Shown here: positions 1 through 8,782 of the stretch, piece by piece
Position numbering within the stretch: position 1 is the stretch's first letter
Layout: the number at the start of each line of letters is the position of its first letter
Source: Aeromicrobium wangtongii
GTDB taxonomy: Bacteria > Actinomycetota > Actinomycetes > Propionibacteriales > Nocardioidaceae
NCBI RefSeq assembly: GCF_024584515.1
Contig: NZ_CP102173.1
Span: forward strand, 62,001-126,000
Length of the DNA: 64,000 nt
Direction: 5' to 3'
Translations under genes and position numbers: made by a program
The notes under the pieces: generated by a model
The model's database searches: none
What the model was told of the DNA's origin: nothing
The model's input: the letters and a program-made list of their open reading frames with translations, nothing else

Positions 1-318
1 CCACTCCCGCTCCTGGATGACGATCAGCGCGCGGTGGTCCAGGGCGAACTCGATGTGCCAGTCGATCAACGCGTCGAGCGCGGCCTCCGTGCTGTCGGCA
101 GCCTCCGACCGCGCCCGGCCCTCGGCCAGCAGCCGCTCGCTGATCGAGGTCAGGGATCGGGTCAGCAGATCGTCCTTGCCCGCGAAGTGCTTGTAGAGCG
201 CCGGCCCGGAGATGCCGCACGCCGTGCCGATGTCGTGCATCGAGACGCCGTGGAAGCCGCGCTCGGCGAACAGGGTCGCCGCGGTGTCGAGGATCTGCTC
301 GCGCCGGGTCGTCGTCAC
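1..318 (-). CDS. TetR-family transcriptional regulator (partial, N-terminal part)
   Basis: The first 106 residues are visible; the gene runs off the left edge. The N-terminus reads [20 protein letters not shown] followed by a helix-turn-helix ending in [15 protein letters not shown], the classic TetR DNA-binding domain (about residues 5-50). The start is GTG at 318. The gene is divergent from the acyl-CoA carboxylase operon, with 47 bases between the starts, and a perfect 6+6 inverted repeat lies in that gap. By position it probably represses this branched-chain acyl-CoA catabolic operon; the ligand is unknown and the role is inferred from context only. Confidence 0.88.
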   Translation of the reverse strand, partial: MTTTRREQILDTAATLFAERGFHGVSMHDIGTACGISGPALYKHFAGKDDLLTRSLTSISERLLAEGRARSEAADSTEAALDALIDWHIEFALDHRALIVIQEREW

Positions 319-339
319 CGCACCAGTCTAGCGCCAGTC

Positions 340-357
340 GGTTAATGGCTGTTAACC
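340..357. promoter_or_regulatory. Candidate TetR operator (inverted repeat)
   Basis: GGTTAA-TGGCTG-TTAACC is a perfect 6+6 inverted repeat between the divergent TetR gene and the carboxylase operon. It covers the upstream ATG (345) of the carboxylase frame, which argues that translation starts at ATG 366 and that the site controls transcription. Assignment to the adjacent TetR is inference. Confidence 0.5.
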
Positions 358-365
358 TAATTCGC

Positions 366-1907
366 ATGCGTGAACTCGTCGACCAGCTGCGTGACCGGCT
401 CGCGACCGTCCGGCAGGGCGGCAGCGAGGCGTCCCGCGAGCGTCATGTCCGCCGCGGCAAGCTCTTGCCACGCGACCGCGTCGACCGCCTGCTCGACCCC
501 GGCTCGCCCTTCCTCGAGATCGGGGCCCTGGCGGCCCACGACATGTACGGCGGCGACATCCCCAGCGCCGGCATCATCGCCGGCATCGGGCGGGTCAGCG
601 GCCGCGAGTGCGTCGTCATCGCGAACGACGCAACGGTCAAGGGCGGCACCTACTTCCCGATGACGGTCAAGAAGCACCTGCGGGCGCAGACCATCGCGCA
701 GGAGAACCACCTGCCGTGCCTGTACCTGGTCGAGTCGGGGGGAGCGTTCCTGCCGATGCAGGACGAGGTGTTCCCCGACCGCGAGCACTTCGGGCGCATC
801 TTCTACAACCAGGCCCAGATGTCGGCGATGCGGATCCCGCAGATCTCGGCGGTCCTCGGCTCCAGCACCGCCGGCGGCGCGTACGTCCCGGCGATGAGCG
901 ACGAGTCGGTCATCGTCAAGGAGCAGGGCACGATCTTCCTGGCCGGTCCGCCGCTGGTGAAGGCCGCGACCGGCGAGGTCGTCACGGCCGAGGACCTCGG
1001 CGGCGGCGACGTCCACGCGCGGACGTCCGGCGTCGTGGACCACCTGGCCGAGGACGACGAGCACGCGCTGCAGATCGTCCGCTCGATCGTCGGGACGCTC
1101 GAGCGTCCGACCAGTGAGCCCGCTCCGCACGAGTCCGTCCCGCCGCGCGAGGACCCGCAGGAGCTGTACGACGTCGTCCCGGTCGACTCACGCACCCCGT
1201 ACGACGTCCGCGAGGTCATCCGTCGCATCGTCGACGACTCGCGGCTGCACGAGTTCAAGCCGCTGTACGGCGAGACGCTGGTGTGTGGGTTCGCGCGCAT
1301 CGAGGGCTACCCGGTCGCGATCGTGGCCAACAACGGCATCCTGTTCAGCGAGTCGGCCCTCAAGGGCGCGCACTTCGTCGAGCTGGCCAACCAGCGCGGC
1401 ATCCCGCTGGTGTTCCTGCAGAACATCACCGGCTTCATGGTCGGCCAGGAGTACGAGAACCGCGGCATCGCCAAGGACGGCGCGAAGCTGGTCACCGCCG
1501 TGGCGTCCTCGGTCGTCCCGAAGTTCACCGTCGTCATCGGCGGCTCGTACGGTGCCGGCAACTACGGCATGTGCGGACGCGCCTACGATCCGCGATTCCT
1601 GTGGATGTGGCCCAACGCCAAGATCTCGGTGATGGGCGGCGAGCAGGCGTCCGCGGTGCTGGCCACGGTCAAGCGCGATGGCATGGAGGCCCGCGGCGAG
1701 CAGTGGTCGGAGCAGGACGAGGCCGACTTCCGGGCGCCGATCCGCGACCAGTTCGAGTCGCAGGGATCGGCCTACTACTCCTCGGCGCGCCTGTGGGACG
1801 ACGGGATCATCGACCCCGTCGACACCCGGCGCGTCCTGGCGATGGGCCTGCAGCTGGCCTCCGCCGTTCCTACTCCCGAGCCCCGCTTCGGGCTCTTCAG
1901 GATGTGA
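366..1907 (+). CDS. mccB: Methylcrotonyl-CoA carboxylase beta subunit (carboxyltransferase)
   Basis: A 513-residue acyl-CoA carboxyltransferase subunit transferring CO2 from biotin to 3-methylcrotonyl-CoA in leucine breakdown. N- and C-terminal crotonase-like halves are both present. Family signatures include [16 protein letters not shown] in the N half and [30 protein letters not shown] and [19 protein letters not shown] in the C half; this set is typical of the methylcrotonyl rather than the propionyl type. I chose ATG 366 (MRELVDQL) over ATG 345 because 345 lies inside a palindrome. The alpha subunit begins 5 bases downstream and HMG-CoA lyase follows, which supports the substrate. Geranyl-CoA or a broader acyl-CoA cannot be excluded. 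Confidence 0.92.
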   Translation: MRELVDQLRDRLATVRQGGSEASRERHVRRGKLLPRDRVDRLLDPGSPFLEIGALAAHDMYGGDIPSAGIIAGIGRVSGRECVVIANDATVKGGTYFPMTVKKHLRAQTIAQENHLPCLYLVESGGAFLPMQDEVFPDREHFGRIFYNQAQMSAMRIPQISAVLGSSTAGGAYVPAMSDESVIVKEQGTIFLAGPPLVKAATGEVVTAEDLGGGDVHARTSGVVDHLAEDDEHALQIVRSIVGTLERPTSEPAPHESVPPREDPQELYDVVPVDSRTPYDVREVIRRIVDDSRLHEFKPLYGETLVCGFARIEGYPVAIVANNGILFSESALKGAHFVELANQRGIPLVFLQNITGFMVGQEYENRGIAKDGAKLVTAVASSVVPKFTVVIGGSYGAGNYGMCGRAYDPRFLWMWPNAKISVMGGEQASAVLATVKRDGMEARGEQWSEQDEADFRAPIRDQFESQGSAYYSSARLWDDGIIDPVDTRRVLAMGLQLASAVPTPEPRFGLFRM

Positions 1908-1912
1908 ACCCG

Positions 1913-3766
1913 ATGACCTTCTCCTCCGTCCTGATCGCCAACCGTGGCGAGATCGCCCGCCGGGTGATCCTGGCCTGCCGCGCCGCCGGGCTGCGCAGCA
2001 TCGCGGTGTACTCCGACGCCGATGCGGACGCCCCGTACGTGCAGCTGGCCGACGACGCCGTGCACCTGGGACCGACTCCGGCGACCGAGTCGTACCTGTC
2101 GATCGATCGGCTGCTGGCCGCCGCTGCGGCGTCCGGGGCCGAGGCGATCCATCCCGGCTACGGGTTCTTGTCCGAGCGGGCGGAGTTCGCGCGAGCCGTC
2201 GTCGAGGCCGGTCTGGTGTTCATCGGCCCGACCGCCGAGGTCATGGACGCGATGGGGCGCAAGGACCGGGCCCGCGCGATCGCCGAGAAGGCCGGTGTGC
2301 CGGTCATGCCGCAGTTCGCCGCGGGCGACGTGCCGGCCGATGCCTACCCGGTGCTGGTCAAGGCCGCAGCCGGCGGCGGCGGCAAGGGGATGCGGATCGT
2401 GCGCGAGGCGTCCGAGCTGGCGGCAGCGATCGAGGCCGCCGGGCGTGAGGCCGCATCGGCGTTCGGCGACGACACCCTGCTGGTCGAGAAGTACGTCGAG
2501 GCCGGGCGGCACGTCGAGGTGCAGGTGTTCGGTGACGAGGCCGGGCACGTCGTCCACCTCTTTGAGCGCGACTGCTCGGTGCAGCGCCGGCACCAGAAGG
2601 TCGTGGAGGAGGCCCCGGCGTACGGGCTGACCGACGAGCTGCGCCGCACGTTGCACGACTCGTCGGTCGCGTTGTGCCGCGAGGTCGGTTACACCGGTGC
2701 CGGGACGGTCGAGTTCCTCGTCGCCGATGGCCGGGCGTACTTCCTGGAGATGAACACCCGCCTGCAGGTCGAGCACCCCGTGACCGAGGAGATCACCGGT
2801 CTGGACCTCGTGCAGTGGCAGCTGAACGTCGCCGCGGGCGAGCCGCTGCCGCTGACGCAGGACGAGATCACCGCGACCGGGCACGCGATGGAGGTGCGCG
2901 TGTACGCGGAGGACCCGTATGCCGGTTTCCTGCCGCAGGCCGGGCACGTGCTGGACGTCGCGTGGGCGCAGGACGCGCGCATCGAGTCCGATCTGGCGGC
3001 CGATGCCGAGGTCTCGACCGCGTACGACCCGATGCTGGGCAAGCTCGTGGTCTCCGGCAGTGACCGCGAGGACGCCCGGCAGCGGCTGGTCGCTGCGCTC
3101 GACGACTCGGCCGTCTTCGGGGTCACCACGAACCTGGGCTTCGCCCGCCGCCTCGTGGCGTCCGAGGAGTTCGCCGCCGGGCAGATCCACACCGCCTGGC
3201 TCGACAGCCCGGCGTCCGCGGAGCTGCTCACCGCGCCGGCCGTCCCGGAGGAGGCCGTGCGCACCGCCGCGGCGGTGTGGGCGCGATATGCCGTGGTCGG
3301 CAGCGACGACCCGTTCGGCAGGCTCGACGGCTGGCGGTCCGGTGCGGACCCGGCGCCGACCCGCATCGCCCTGGAGGACCAGACGGGACGGCTGTGGTCG
3401 TTCGGCCTGTCCGACGACGAGATCGACGACGTGGAGGCGCTGGCGATCATCGACCGCGACAGCATCACGATCGCGTGGCACGGGCAGACCTGGCCGCTGG
3501 AGACGCCCGATCCGATGCGCGGCGGGCACCGCAGCAGCGCCGCGACCGACGCCGACCTGGTCTCGCCGATGCCCGGCACGGTGCTGCGCGTCGACGTGGC
3601 CGTCGGTGACACCGTCGTCCTGGGGCAGCAGCTCGGCGTCGTCGAGGCGATGAAGATGGAGCTGGCGATGACCGCTCCCTACGATGGCGTGGTGGCCGAC
3701 GTCGGAGCCGCCGCCGGCGACCAGGTCCCGATCAAGCACCTGCTGTTCACGGTCGACCCCGCATGA
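1913..3766 (+). CDS. mccA: Methylcrotonyl-CoA carboxylase alpha subunit (biotin carboxylase + BCCP)
   Basis: A 617-residue biotin-dependent carboxylase subunit. The N-terminal biotin carboxylase domain (about 1-445) begins SSVLIANRGEIARRVI and carries the glycine-rich KAAAGGGGKGMR loop, HVEVQVFGD, and the EMNTRLQVEHPVTE catalytic segment. The C-terminal biotinyl domain (about 545-617) has the EAMKMEL motif with the biotin-accepting Lys near residue 581. It is somewhat shorter than typical MCC alpha chains (about 660), through a reduced linker. Start ATG 1913 lies 5 bases after the beta-subunit stop, so the two are co-translated as one complex. Confidence 0.92.
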   Translation: MTFSSVLIANRGEIARRVILACRAAGLRSIAVYSDADADAPYVQLADDAVHLGPTPATESYLSIDRLLAAAAASGAEAIHPGYGFLSERAEFARAVVEAGLVFIGPTAEVMDAMGRKDRARAIAEKAGVPVMPQFAAGDVPADAYPVLVKAAAGGGGKGMRIVREASELAAAIEAAGREAASAFGDDTLLVEKYVEAGRHVEVQVFGDEAGHVVHLFERDCSVQRRHQKVVEEAPAYGLTDELRRTLHDSSVALCREVGYTGAGTVEFLVADGRAYFLEMNTRLQVEHPVTEEITGLDLVQWQLNVAAGEPLPLTQDEITATGHAMEVRVYAEDPYAGFLPQAGHVLDVAWAQDARIESDLAADAEVSTAYDPMLGKLVVSGSDREDARQRLVAALDDSAVFGVTTNLGFARRLVASEEFAAGQIHTAWLDSPASAELLTAPAVPEEAVRTAAAVWARYAVVGSDDPFGRLDGWRSGADPAPTRIALEDQTGRLWSFGLSDDEIDDVEALAIIDRDSITIAWHGQTWPLETPDPMRGGHRSSAATDADLVSPMPGTVLRVDVAVGDTVVLGQQLGVVEAMKMELAMTAPYDGVVADVGAAAGDQVPIKHLLFTVDPA

Positions 3767-3772
3767 CCCGCG

Positions 3773-3846
3773 AGTGGCGCAATCTGGACTTTTTGAGACG
3801 GCGTGTTTGCCCGAACTGCGCCGCTCGAGGGCGCTTTTGCGCCACT
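3773..3846. repeat. Intergenic inverted-repeat element A
   Basis: Perfect 10 bp arms AGTGGCGCAA (3773-3782) and TTGCGCCACT (3837-3846) enclose 54 bases containing an ACTTTTTG-like stretch and GAGGG. It sits between two co-directional genes just before the ribosome-binding site (GGAGGAGG, about 3847-3854) of the HMG-CoA lyase gene. The architecture resembles elements at 4797, 23868 and 24954. Confidence 0.6.
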
Positions 3847-3860
3847 GGAGGAGGTAGAGC

Positions 3861-4784
3861 ATGACGCGTCCCATGGTCGTCCGCGACCCCGCGCTGCCCG
3901 AGTCGGTCACGATCTACGAGGTCGGCCCGCGCGACGGGCTGCAGAACGAGTCCGCGATCGTCCCGCTGGACGTCAAGGCCGAGTTCGTCCGGCGGCTGAT
4001 CGCCGCGGGGCTGCCGATCGTCGAGGCCACCAGCTTCGTGCACCCCAAGTGGGTGCCGCAGCTGGCCGACGCCGCGGACCTCGTCGCCCGTCTGCCGATG
4101 GACGGCCCGGTGCCGCTGCCGGTGCTCGTGCCGAACGAGCGGGGCCTGGACCGGGCCCTGGAGGCCGGGGTCCGGCACATCGCGATCTTCGCCAGCGCCA
4201 CCGAGACGTTCGCGCGCAAGAACCTGAACTCGACCCTCGACGAGCAGTTCGCGATGTTCGAGCCGGTCGTCGCCCGGGCCCGCGCGGCCGGCGTGGACGT
4301 CCGCGCGTACGTGTCGATGTGCTTCGGCGATCCGTGGGAGGGCGCGGTGCCCGTCGAGCAGGTCGTCTCGACCGGACGCCGCCTGCTCGACCTCGGCGCG
4401 TCCCAGCTGTCGATCGGCGACACGATCGGCGTGGCGACCGCGGCCCACGTGCAGGAGCTCGTCCGGCAGTTCGAGGCGGCCGGCACCGGCACGCAGTGGC
4501 TCGCGATGCACTTCCACGACACCTACGGGCAGGCCCTGGCCAATGCGCACGCCGCGCTGCAGGCCGGCATCACGACCTTCGACGCGTCCGCGGGCGGTCT
4601 CGGTGGGTGCCCGTACGCCGAGAGCGCGACCGGCAACCTGGCCACCGAGGACCTCGTGTGGATGCTCGACGGCCTGGGCATCGCCCACGGCGTCGACCTG
4701 GACGCCCTGGTGCAGAGCAGCGCCTGGATGTCGACGGTGCTGGGCAAGGAGCCGGCGAGCGCCGTCGTCCGCGCCCTGGCCTGA
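3861..4784 (+). CDS. mvaB: Hydroxymethylglutaryl-CoA lyase
   Basis: A 307-residue TIM-barrel lyase that cleaves HMG-CoA to acetoacetate and acetyl-CoA, the last step of leucine degradation. The N-terminal metal/substrate motif EVGPRDGLQNE, the MHFHDTYGQ metal-binding histidines, and the GGLGGCPYAESATGNLATED loop with the active-site Cys are all present. Length matches the family. A strong GGAGGAGG Shine-Dalgarno precedes ATG 3861. It follows the carboxylase subunits by 94 bases. Methylglutaconyl-CoA hydratase and isovaleryl-CoA dehydrogenase, the other pathway enzymes, are not in this window. Confidence 0.93.
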   Translation: MTRPMVVRDPALPESVTIYEVGPRDGLQNESAIVPLDVKAEFVRRLIAAGLPIVEATSFVHPKWVPQLADAADLVARLPMDGPVPLPVLVPNERGLDRALEAGVRHIAIFASATETFARKNLNSTLDEQFAMFEPVVARARAAGVDVRAYVSMCFGDPWEGAVPVEQVVSTGRRLLDLGASQLSIGDTIGVATAAHVQELVRQFEAAGTGTQWLAMHFHDTYGQALANAHAALQAGITTFDASAGGLGGCPYAESATGNLATEDLVWMLDGLGIAHGVDLDALVQSSAWMSTVLGKEPASAVVRALA

Positions 4785-4796
4785 CCCGGCCCCCAT

Positions 4797-4886
4797 CGGT
4801 TTACCACGGTCCCTCGGCAAACCCTCTCCGCCCAGGGGAAATTTGCCGTGGGCGGACGCAGTTTGCGGAGGGACCGTGGTAAACCG
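4797..4886. repeat. Intergenic inverted-repeat element B (long cruciform/terminator)
   Basis: The 26 bp arms (4797-4822 and 4861-4886) are complementary with a single mismatch, and the 38-base loop holds a nested perfect 8 bp stem (TCCGCCCA at 4827, TGGGCGGA at 4849). It lies exactly between the convergent HMG-CoA lyase and EcsC genes, where it could act as a bidirectional terminator. The arm length far exceeds a usual terminator. Confidence 0.7.
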
Positions 4887-4893
4887 TCACGGT

Positions 4894-5577
4894 TCAGTGG
4901 CGGCGGCGGTCCTTGAGCTCCTGGCCGGCGTAGGTGCCGATCTGCCAGGTGGCCCAGGCATCGCTCGAGCCGCCGACGGCACCGCCGAGGAACGGGACGC
5001 GGCGACCGATCAGGGTCACGGCGCGACGCCCGGCGGTGCGGCCCACCAGCTCGGCGGTGACCTCCTTGGACAAGGTGGTGTCGAGCACTGGATCGTGCAC
5101 CGGTGAGGTGGCCAGCGCCATCGGCGACGACGGCAGGCGGTGCGACTTCACCAGCGCCGCGACGGCGTCCTCGCCCAGCATGCAGGCCAGGATCGCGTTG
5201 CGGACCCGCGGGTCCTCCAGGTCGTAGCCGCGCAGGTGGGCGACCCCCGCGACCAGATGGCACTGCACGATCGTCACACCGGCGACATTGGCCGGGACGG
5301 CCAGCGCAGCGGTCGCGAGCCCGCCGATGTTGGTGACGAATCCCTGCACCCCGGCCAGGCTGGTGTGCATCCGCAGCAGCCCGCCGAACGCCTTCTCGAC
5401 GTCGCCGCCGGCGTCGACGAGCTTGGTGTCGGCCGATGCGGCGGCCGAGCGCAGCGGCCCGATGCCGTCGATCGCCCGGTCGAGCACGATCCGGACGTAT
5501 CCGGAGCCGACGGTGGGAGCCAGCTTCGTTCCGGCGATCATTGCAGCGCTACGACGAACTCCCATGCCCAACAGCAT
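4894..5577 (-). CDS. EcsC family protein
   Basis: A 227-residue protein resembling the EcsC family (named from Bacillus subtilis EcsC; biochemical role unknown). The central part, TSLAGVQGFVTNIGGLATAA then a hydrophobic stretch and HLVAGVAHLRGYDLEDPRVR, is the family hallmark: a glycine-rich amphipathic membrane-associating segment followed by a conserved RG(Y/F)D. The start is ATG 5577; ATG 5565 (MGVRRSA) is an equal alternative, and neither has an obvious Shine-Dalgarno. It is convergent with the HMG-CoA lyase gene. No function is inferred from context. Confidence 0.72.
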   Translation of the reverse strand: MLLGMGVRRSAAMIAGTKLAPTVGSGYVRIVLDRAIDGIGPLRSAAASADTKLVDAGGDVEKAFGGLLRMHTSLAGVQGFVTNIGGLATAALAVPANVAGVTIVQCHLVAGVAHLRGYDLEDPRVRNAILACMLGEDAVAALVKSHRLPSSPMALATSPVHDPVLDTTLSKEVTAELVGRTAGRRAVTLIGRRVPFLGGAVGGSSDAWATWQIGTYAGQELKDRRRH

Positions 5578-5651
5578 AGGAGCGATGACCTGACCGGGCC
5601 TCCCGGCGGCGAAGCGACGCAGGTGGCCGCCGCTGCGCCTACGCTTGAGTC

Positions 5652-6608
5652 ATGGGTCGCCCGTTCTCCGAGCGCGTCGCGCACGACGACTGGCGGCACA
5701 CCGCCGAGCAGTGGGTCCGTCGCGAGCTCGCGAACCGCGACATCGAGGTCGTCGGGACGATCGAGCAGCCCCGCATCCGGCCGTGGTCGACGCAGCTGAA
5801 GGTGCCGACGGCCACCGGGACGGTGTGGTTCAAGGCCAACTGCGCCCACCTGTCGTTCGAGCCGCTCCTGCAGGCCGAGCTGGCGCGCCTCGCCCCCGAC
5901 GCCGTCGAGGCGCCGTGCGCGGTCGACGCCGAGCGCGGCTGGATGCTCACGCGTGACCGCGGCACGACCCTCGGCGACGCCGTGGAGCCGACCGTCGACG
6001 ACTGGTGCCGCATCCTGGCCGGTGCGGCCGCCCTGCAGCGCATCGTCGCCGGGCACGAGGTCACGATGCTGGCCACGGGCCTGCCGGACTGCCGGCCGTC
6101 CACCGTCGTCGCCCGCTACGACCGCCTGCTGGAGATTCTCTCGGCACTGCCCGAGGCCCACCCCGGGCACGTGTCCGACGACCTGCGCTCGCAGCTGGTG
6201 GCCGTCTGCGGCCGGGTCGCCGACGCGGCGGCCGAGCTCGACGAGTCGTCCCTGCCCACCACCTGGCAGCACGGTGACCTGCACCCCTGGAACGTCTTCG
6301 CCGCCGACGGGCGCCTGTTCGACTTCGGCGACGGGCAGTGGGCGCACGCCGCCGAGATCCTGAGCGTCCCGCACGCCTGGATCACCCGGCAGGACACCAT
6401 CTCCTGGCCCACCGTCCTCGAGGCGTGCGCCGACGCCTGGGACGTCACGCCGGCCGATCTCGCGTCGCAGCAGCGCGCGGCCGCGGTGACCCAGCCGGTC
6501 AACCGGACGCTGCTGTGGTGGGGCTGCCTGCAGGAGGCGACGGCTGCGGAGTGGACCCAGTGGGGCGATGCCCTGCTGCAGCACCTGACGCGGGTGCTCG
6601 AGCCATGA
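5652..6608 (+). CDS. Aminoglycoside phosphotransferase-fold (APH family) kinase
   Basis: A 318-residue protein with an APH/choline-kinase fold. The catalytic loop WQHGDLHPWNVF (His-Gly-Asp-x-x-x-x-Asn) lies near residue 210 and a DFG-equivalent FDFGDGQW follows; the N-lobe contains VWFKANCAH in the position of the ATP-binding Lys. Such chromosomal actinobacterial paralogues act on unknown small molecules, so antibiotic resistance should not be assumed. Its TGA overlaps the ATG of the next gene (ATGA), so the two are translationally coupled. Confidence 0.82.
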   Translation: MGRPFSERVAHDDWRHTAEQWVRRELANRDIEVVGTIEQPRIRPWSTQLKVPTATGTVWFKANCAHLSFEPLLQAELARLAPDAVEAPCAVDAERGWMLTRDRGTTLGDAVEPTVDDWCRILAGAAALQRIVAGHEVTMLATGLPDCRPSTVVARYDRLLEILSALPEAHPGHVSDDLRSQLVAVCGRVADAAAELDESSLPTTWQHGDLHPWNVFAADGRLFDFGDGQWAHAAEILSVPHAWITRQDTISWPTVLEACADAWDVTPADLASQQRAAAVTQPVNRTLLWWGCLQEATAAEWTQWGDALLQHLTRVLEP

Positions 6609-7258
6609 CCCGCACCCCCTTGCCACCGTCCCCGTGGGTGTTCGACCCCGCCGACTGGCCCGATGACGACTGCATCGCTGCAGGCGCCGACCTGGCCCCC
6701 GAGACCCTGCTGGACGCCTACCGCAGCGGCGCCTTCCCGATGCCGCACGACGACGTGCTGCTGTGGTGGTCACCGATGCGCCGCGGTGTCCTGGTGCCCG
6801 GCGACCTGCGGGTCAGCCGCTCGCTGGCTCGCTCGGTGCGCCGGTTCACCGTCACGTTCGACGAGTCATTCGAGGAGGTCATCGACGCGTGCGCCGACCC
6901 GTCCCGGCCGGGATCGTGGATCGACGGCCCGATCCGCGATGCCTACGTCCACATGCACAGGCTGGGCTGGGCGCACTCCGTGGAGACCCGCACGGCCGAC
7001 GGGACGCTCGTGGGCGGCCTGTACGGACTGAGCATCGGTGCTCTGTTTGCAGGCGAATCGATGTTCCACCGGGCCACCGATGCCTCGAAGGTCGCCCTGG
7101 TGGCGCTGACCGAGGTGGTCGGCGAGGACGGCCTCATCGACACCCAGTGGAGCACCAGCCACCTGGCCTCCCTCGGTGTCACCGAGTGGCCTCGGGACCG
7201 CTACCTGGCCCGCCTCGCGACCTTGGTGGACGCCCCGCCGCCGGCTCGCTGGGCCTGA
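6605..7258 (+). CDS. aat: Leucyl/phenylalanyl-tRNA--protein transferase
   Basis: A 217-residue enzyme transferring Leu or Phe from aminoacyl-tRNA to the N-terminal Lys/Arg of proteins, marking them for the N-degron pathway. The family motif FPMPHDDVLLWWSPMRRGVL, the WIDGPIRDAY region and GGLYGLSIGALFAGESMF are all present. The start at ATG 6605 overlaps the preceding stop by 4 bases. In actinobacteria the downstream protease adaptor would be ClpS, which is not in the window. Confidence 0.93.
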   Translation: MTRTPLPPSPWVFDPADWPDDDCIAAGADLAPETLLDAYRSGAFPMPHDDVLLWWSPMRRGVLVPGDLRVSRSLARSVRRFTVTFDESFEEVIDACADPSRPGSWIDGPIRDAYVHMHRLGWAHSVETRTADGTLVGGLYGLSIGALFAGESMFHRATDASKVALVALTEVVGEDGLIDTQWSTSHLASLGVTEWPRDRYLARLATLVDAPPPARWA

Positions 7259-7319
7259 TATCACGGGGGAATGTGCACCCTCGGCAGCGGGGTGCCGGCT
7301 GGCAGTCAGTGGGGCTTCC

Positions 7320-7325
7320 TAGACT
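7320..7325 (+). promoter_or_regulatory. Candidate -10 box for the HU gene
   Basis: TAGACT lies 35 bases before the GTG start of the HU gene, with AGGAG at 7351-7355 in between. No convincing -35 hexamer is visible. Confidence 0.3.
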
Positions 7326-7360
7326 GATGCACGCACACCCACCACTCATTAGGAGCTTTT

Positions 7361-7639
7361 GTGGCCATTTCACGCAACGACCTCGTCGCTGCCCTCGCTT
7401 CGAAGGCCGGCACCAGCAAGGCCGAAGCCGACGCGGTTCTCTCGTCCTTCAGCGAGATCCTGCTCGACTCTGTCGCCAAGGGCGAGAAGGTCTCGATCCC
7501 CGGCATCCTGTCCGTTGAGCGCGTCGCGCGCGCCGCTCGCACCGGTCGCAACCCCTCCACGGGCGAGACGATCGACATCCCCGCCGGCTTCGGCGTGAAG
7601 GTCAGCGTCGGCTCGCGCCTCAAGGCCGCCGCCAAGTAG
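7361..7639 (+). CDS. hup: HU family nucleoid DNA-binding protein
   Basis: A 92-residue HU/IHF-type histone-like protein: AISRNDLVAALASKAGTSKAEADAV dimerisation helices, then the DNA-bending beta arm GRNPSTGETIDIPA with the conserved intercalating proline. It lacks the long Lys/Ala-rich C-terminal tail of mycobacterial HupB, so it is the short bacterial form. GTG 7361 is fixed by AGGAG 5 bases upstream. A strong terminator follows directly, making this a single-gene transcript. Confidence 0.93.
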   Translation: MAISRNDLVAALASKAGTSKAEADAVLSSFSEILLDSVAKGEKVSIPGILSVERVARAARTGRNPSTGETIDIPAGFGVKVSVGSRLKAAAK

Positions 7640-7656
7640 GACAGCACCAACTCTTC

Positions 7657-7686
7657 AGCGCCACCGGGCCTCGGCCCGGTGGCGCT
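7657..7686 (+). terminator. Intrinsic-type terminator after HU
   Basis: Perfect 14 bp stem AGCGCCACCGGGCC with a 2-base TC loop; the complementary arm ends at 7686. It is followed by a weak T-containing stretch (GCTGTTCTC) and begins 18 bases after the HU stop. Confidence 0.8.
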
Positions 7687-7714
7687 GCTGTTCTCTGGGA
7701 TGCAAGGATCTCGC

Positions 7715-8782
7715 ATGGCCACGCCCTATCACCGTCTCGCCCGCGAGACGCCGGCCTATGCGTGGTGGAAGCTGCCGCTCGCCGGCTTGGTCGCCCTCGT
7801 GGCCTATGCGGGCCTCACGATCGCGCTGATCGCCGCGGGGGCGGCGTGGTTCGTGCTGACGGACTCGAGCAACGGCCTGGACGAATGGCTGGACGCCGCC
7901 GGCGACCTGGACCTGGAGCACCTGGACTTCTTCGTCCTGGACATGCTCGCCCTGGTGCTGCTGATCCCCGCGATCTTCATCGGCGTCGCGGTGGTGGGTC
8001 CGCGCCCGGTCGGCTACCTGTCGTCGGTGGCCGGACGCCTGCGGTGGCGGTGGATGGGCCTGATGGCCCTGCTCTCCTCGATCGTGTTCATCGTGACGAT
8101 CGGTGCGTCCCTGGTCGTCGACGAGCTGACGGACCCCACCTCGGTGAGCGGCGCGAGCAGCGTCGACGGCCGGGTCGTGGCGGCGCTCGTCGCGATCGTG
8201 CTGATCGTGCCGTTCCAGGCCGCCGCCGAGGAGTACGTCTTCCGCGGCTACCTGATGCAGCTGTTCGGGTCGTGGTCGCGGTTCGCGGCCGTCCCGGTCA
8301 TCCTCACGACGCCGCTGTTCGTCGCCGGCCACCTGTACGGGCTGTGGGGCCTGCTGGACGTGGGACTGTTCGGCCTGACCGCCGCCATCCTGACGATCCG
8401 CACCGGCGGGCTCGAGGCGGCCATCGCGGCGCACGCCGCCAACAACATCGTGCTGTTCGTCCTGGACGCGCTGGGCATGATCGCGGCGACGGATGACTCC
8501 GATGCCGGTCCGACAGATCTGATCCCGACCGTCGTGTCCGGCATCGTGATCCTGCTGCTGGTCGAGTGGGCGGCTCGGCGCACCGGGTTGCAGCGCACCC
8601 GCGAGCCCATCCCTGACCCGCCCGCACCGCAGGCCCCGATGTGGCCACCGCCGCCCTACGCGATGCTCTGGTACCCGCCGGCGGGGTACGCCCCGCCGCC
8701 GACCGCGGCCGAACCGCCGCGGGTGCTGCACCCGGACACGCCCGCCTACCCCGGCGAGCTGCCCGAGGGCTGGAACTCCTAG
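7715..8782 (+). CDS. CPBP family intramembrane glutamic endopeptidase
   Basis: A 355-residue multi-spanning membrane protein with the three CPBP/Abi motifs: EEYVFRGYLM (Glu-Glu-x-x-x-Arg), FVAGHLYGLWG and AHAANNIV (His/Asn). These intramembrane proteases resemble CAAX prenyl endopeptidases; the bacterial substrate is unknown. The C-terminus (about 295-355) is proline- and tyrosine-rich and probably cytosolic and disordered. I chose ATG 7715 because AAGGA precedes it, whereas the in-frame start at 7679 lies inside the HU terminator hairpin. The 3' end overlaps the convergent rhodanese gene by 4 bases. Confidence 0.85.
   Translation: MATPYHRLARETPAYAWWKLPLAGLVALVAYAGLTIALIAAGAAWFVLTDSSNGLDEWLDAAGDLDLEHLDFFVLDMLALVLLIPAIFIGVAVVGPRPVGYLSSVAGRLRWRWMGLMALLSSIVFIVTIGASLVVDELTDPTSVSGASSVDGRVVAALVAIVLIVPFQAAAEEYVFRGYLMQLFGSWSRFAAVPVILTTPLFVAGHLYGLWGLLDVGLFGLTAAILTIRTGGLEAAIAAHAANNIVLFVLDALGMIAATDDSDAGPTDLIPTVVSGIVILLLVEWAARRTGLQRTREPIPDPPAPQAPMWPPPPYAMLWYPPAGYAPPPTAAEPPRVLHPDTPAYPGELPEGWNS

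Noticed and set aside
345..365. Carboxylase start at ATG 345
   Set aside because: The codon lies inside a perfect operator-like palindrome and adds residues not typical of the family; ATG 366 starts the conserved N-terminus.
1775..3910. A 711-codon open frame on the minus strand opposite the carboxylase alpha gene
   Set aside because: It is Arg/Gly/Asp-rich low-complexity translation antisense to a gene with clear biotin carboxylase motifs; long antisense frames are expected at this GC content.
5652..6608. Aminoglycoside resistance gene
   Set aside because: Only the general APH-fold motifs are present, and it is coupled to aat in a housekeeping context; nothing indicates resistance.
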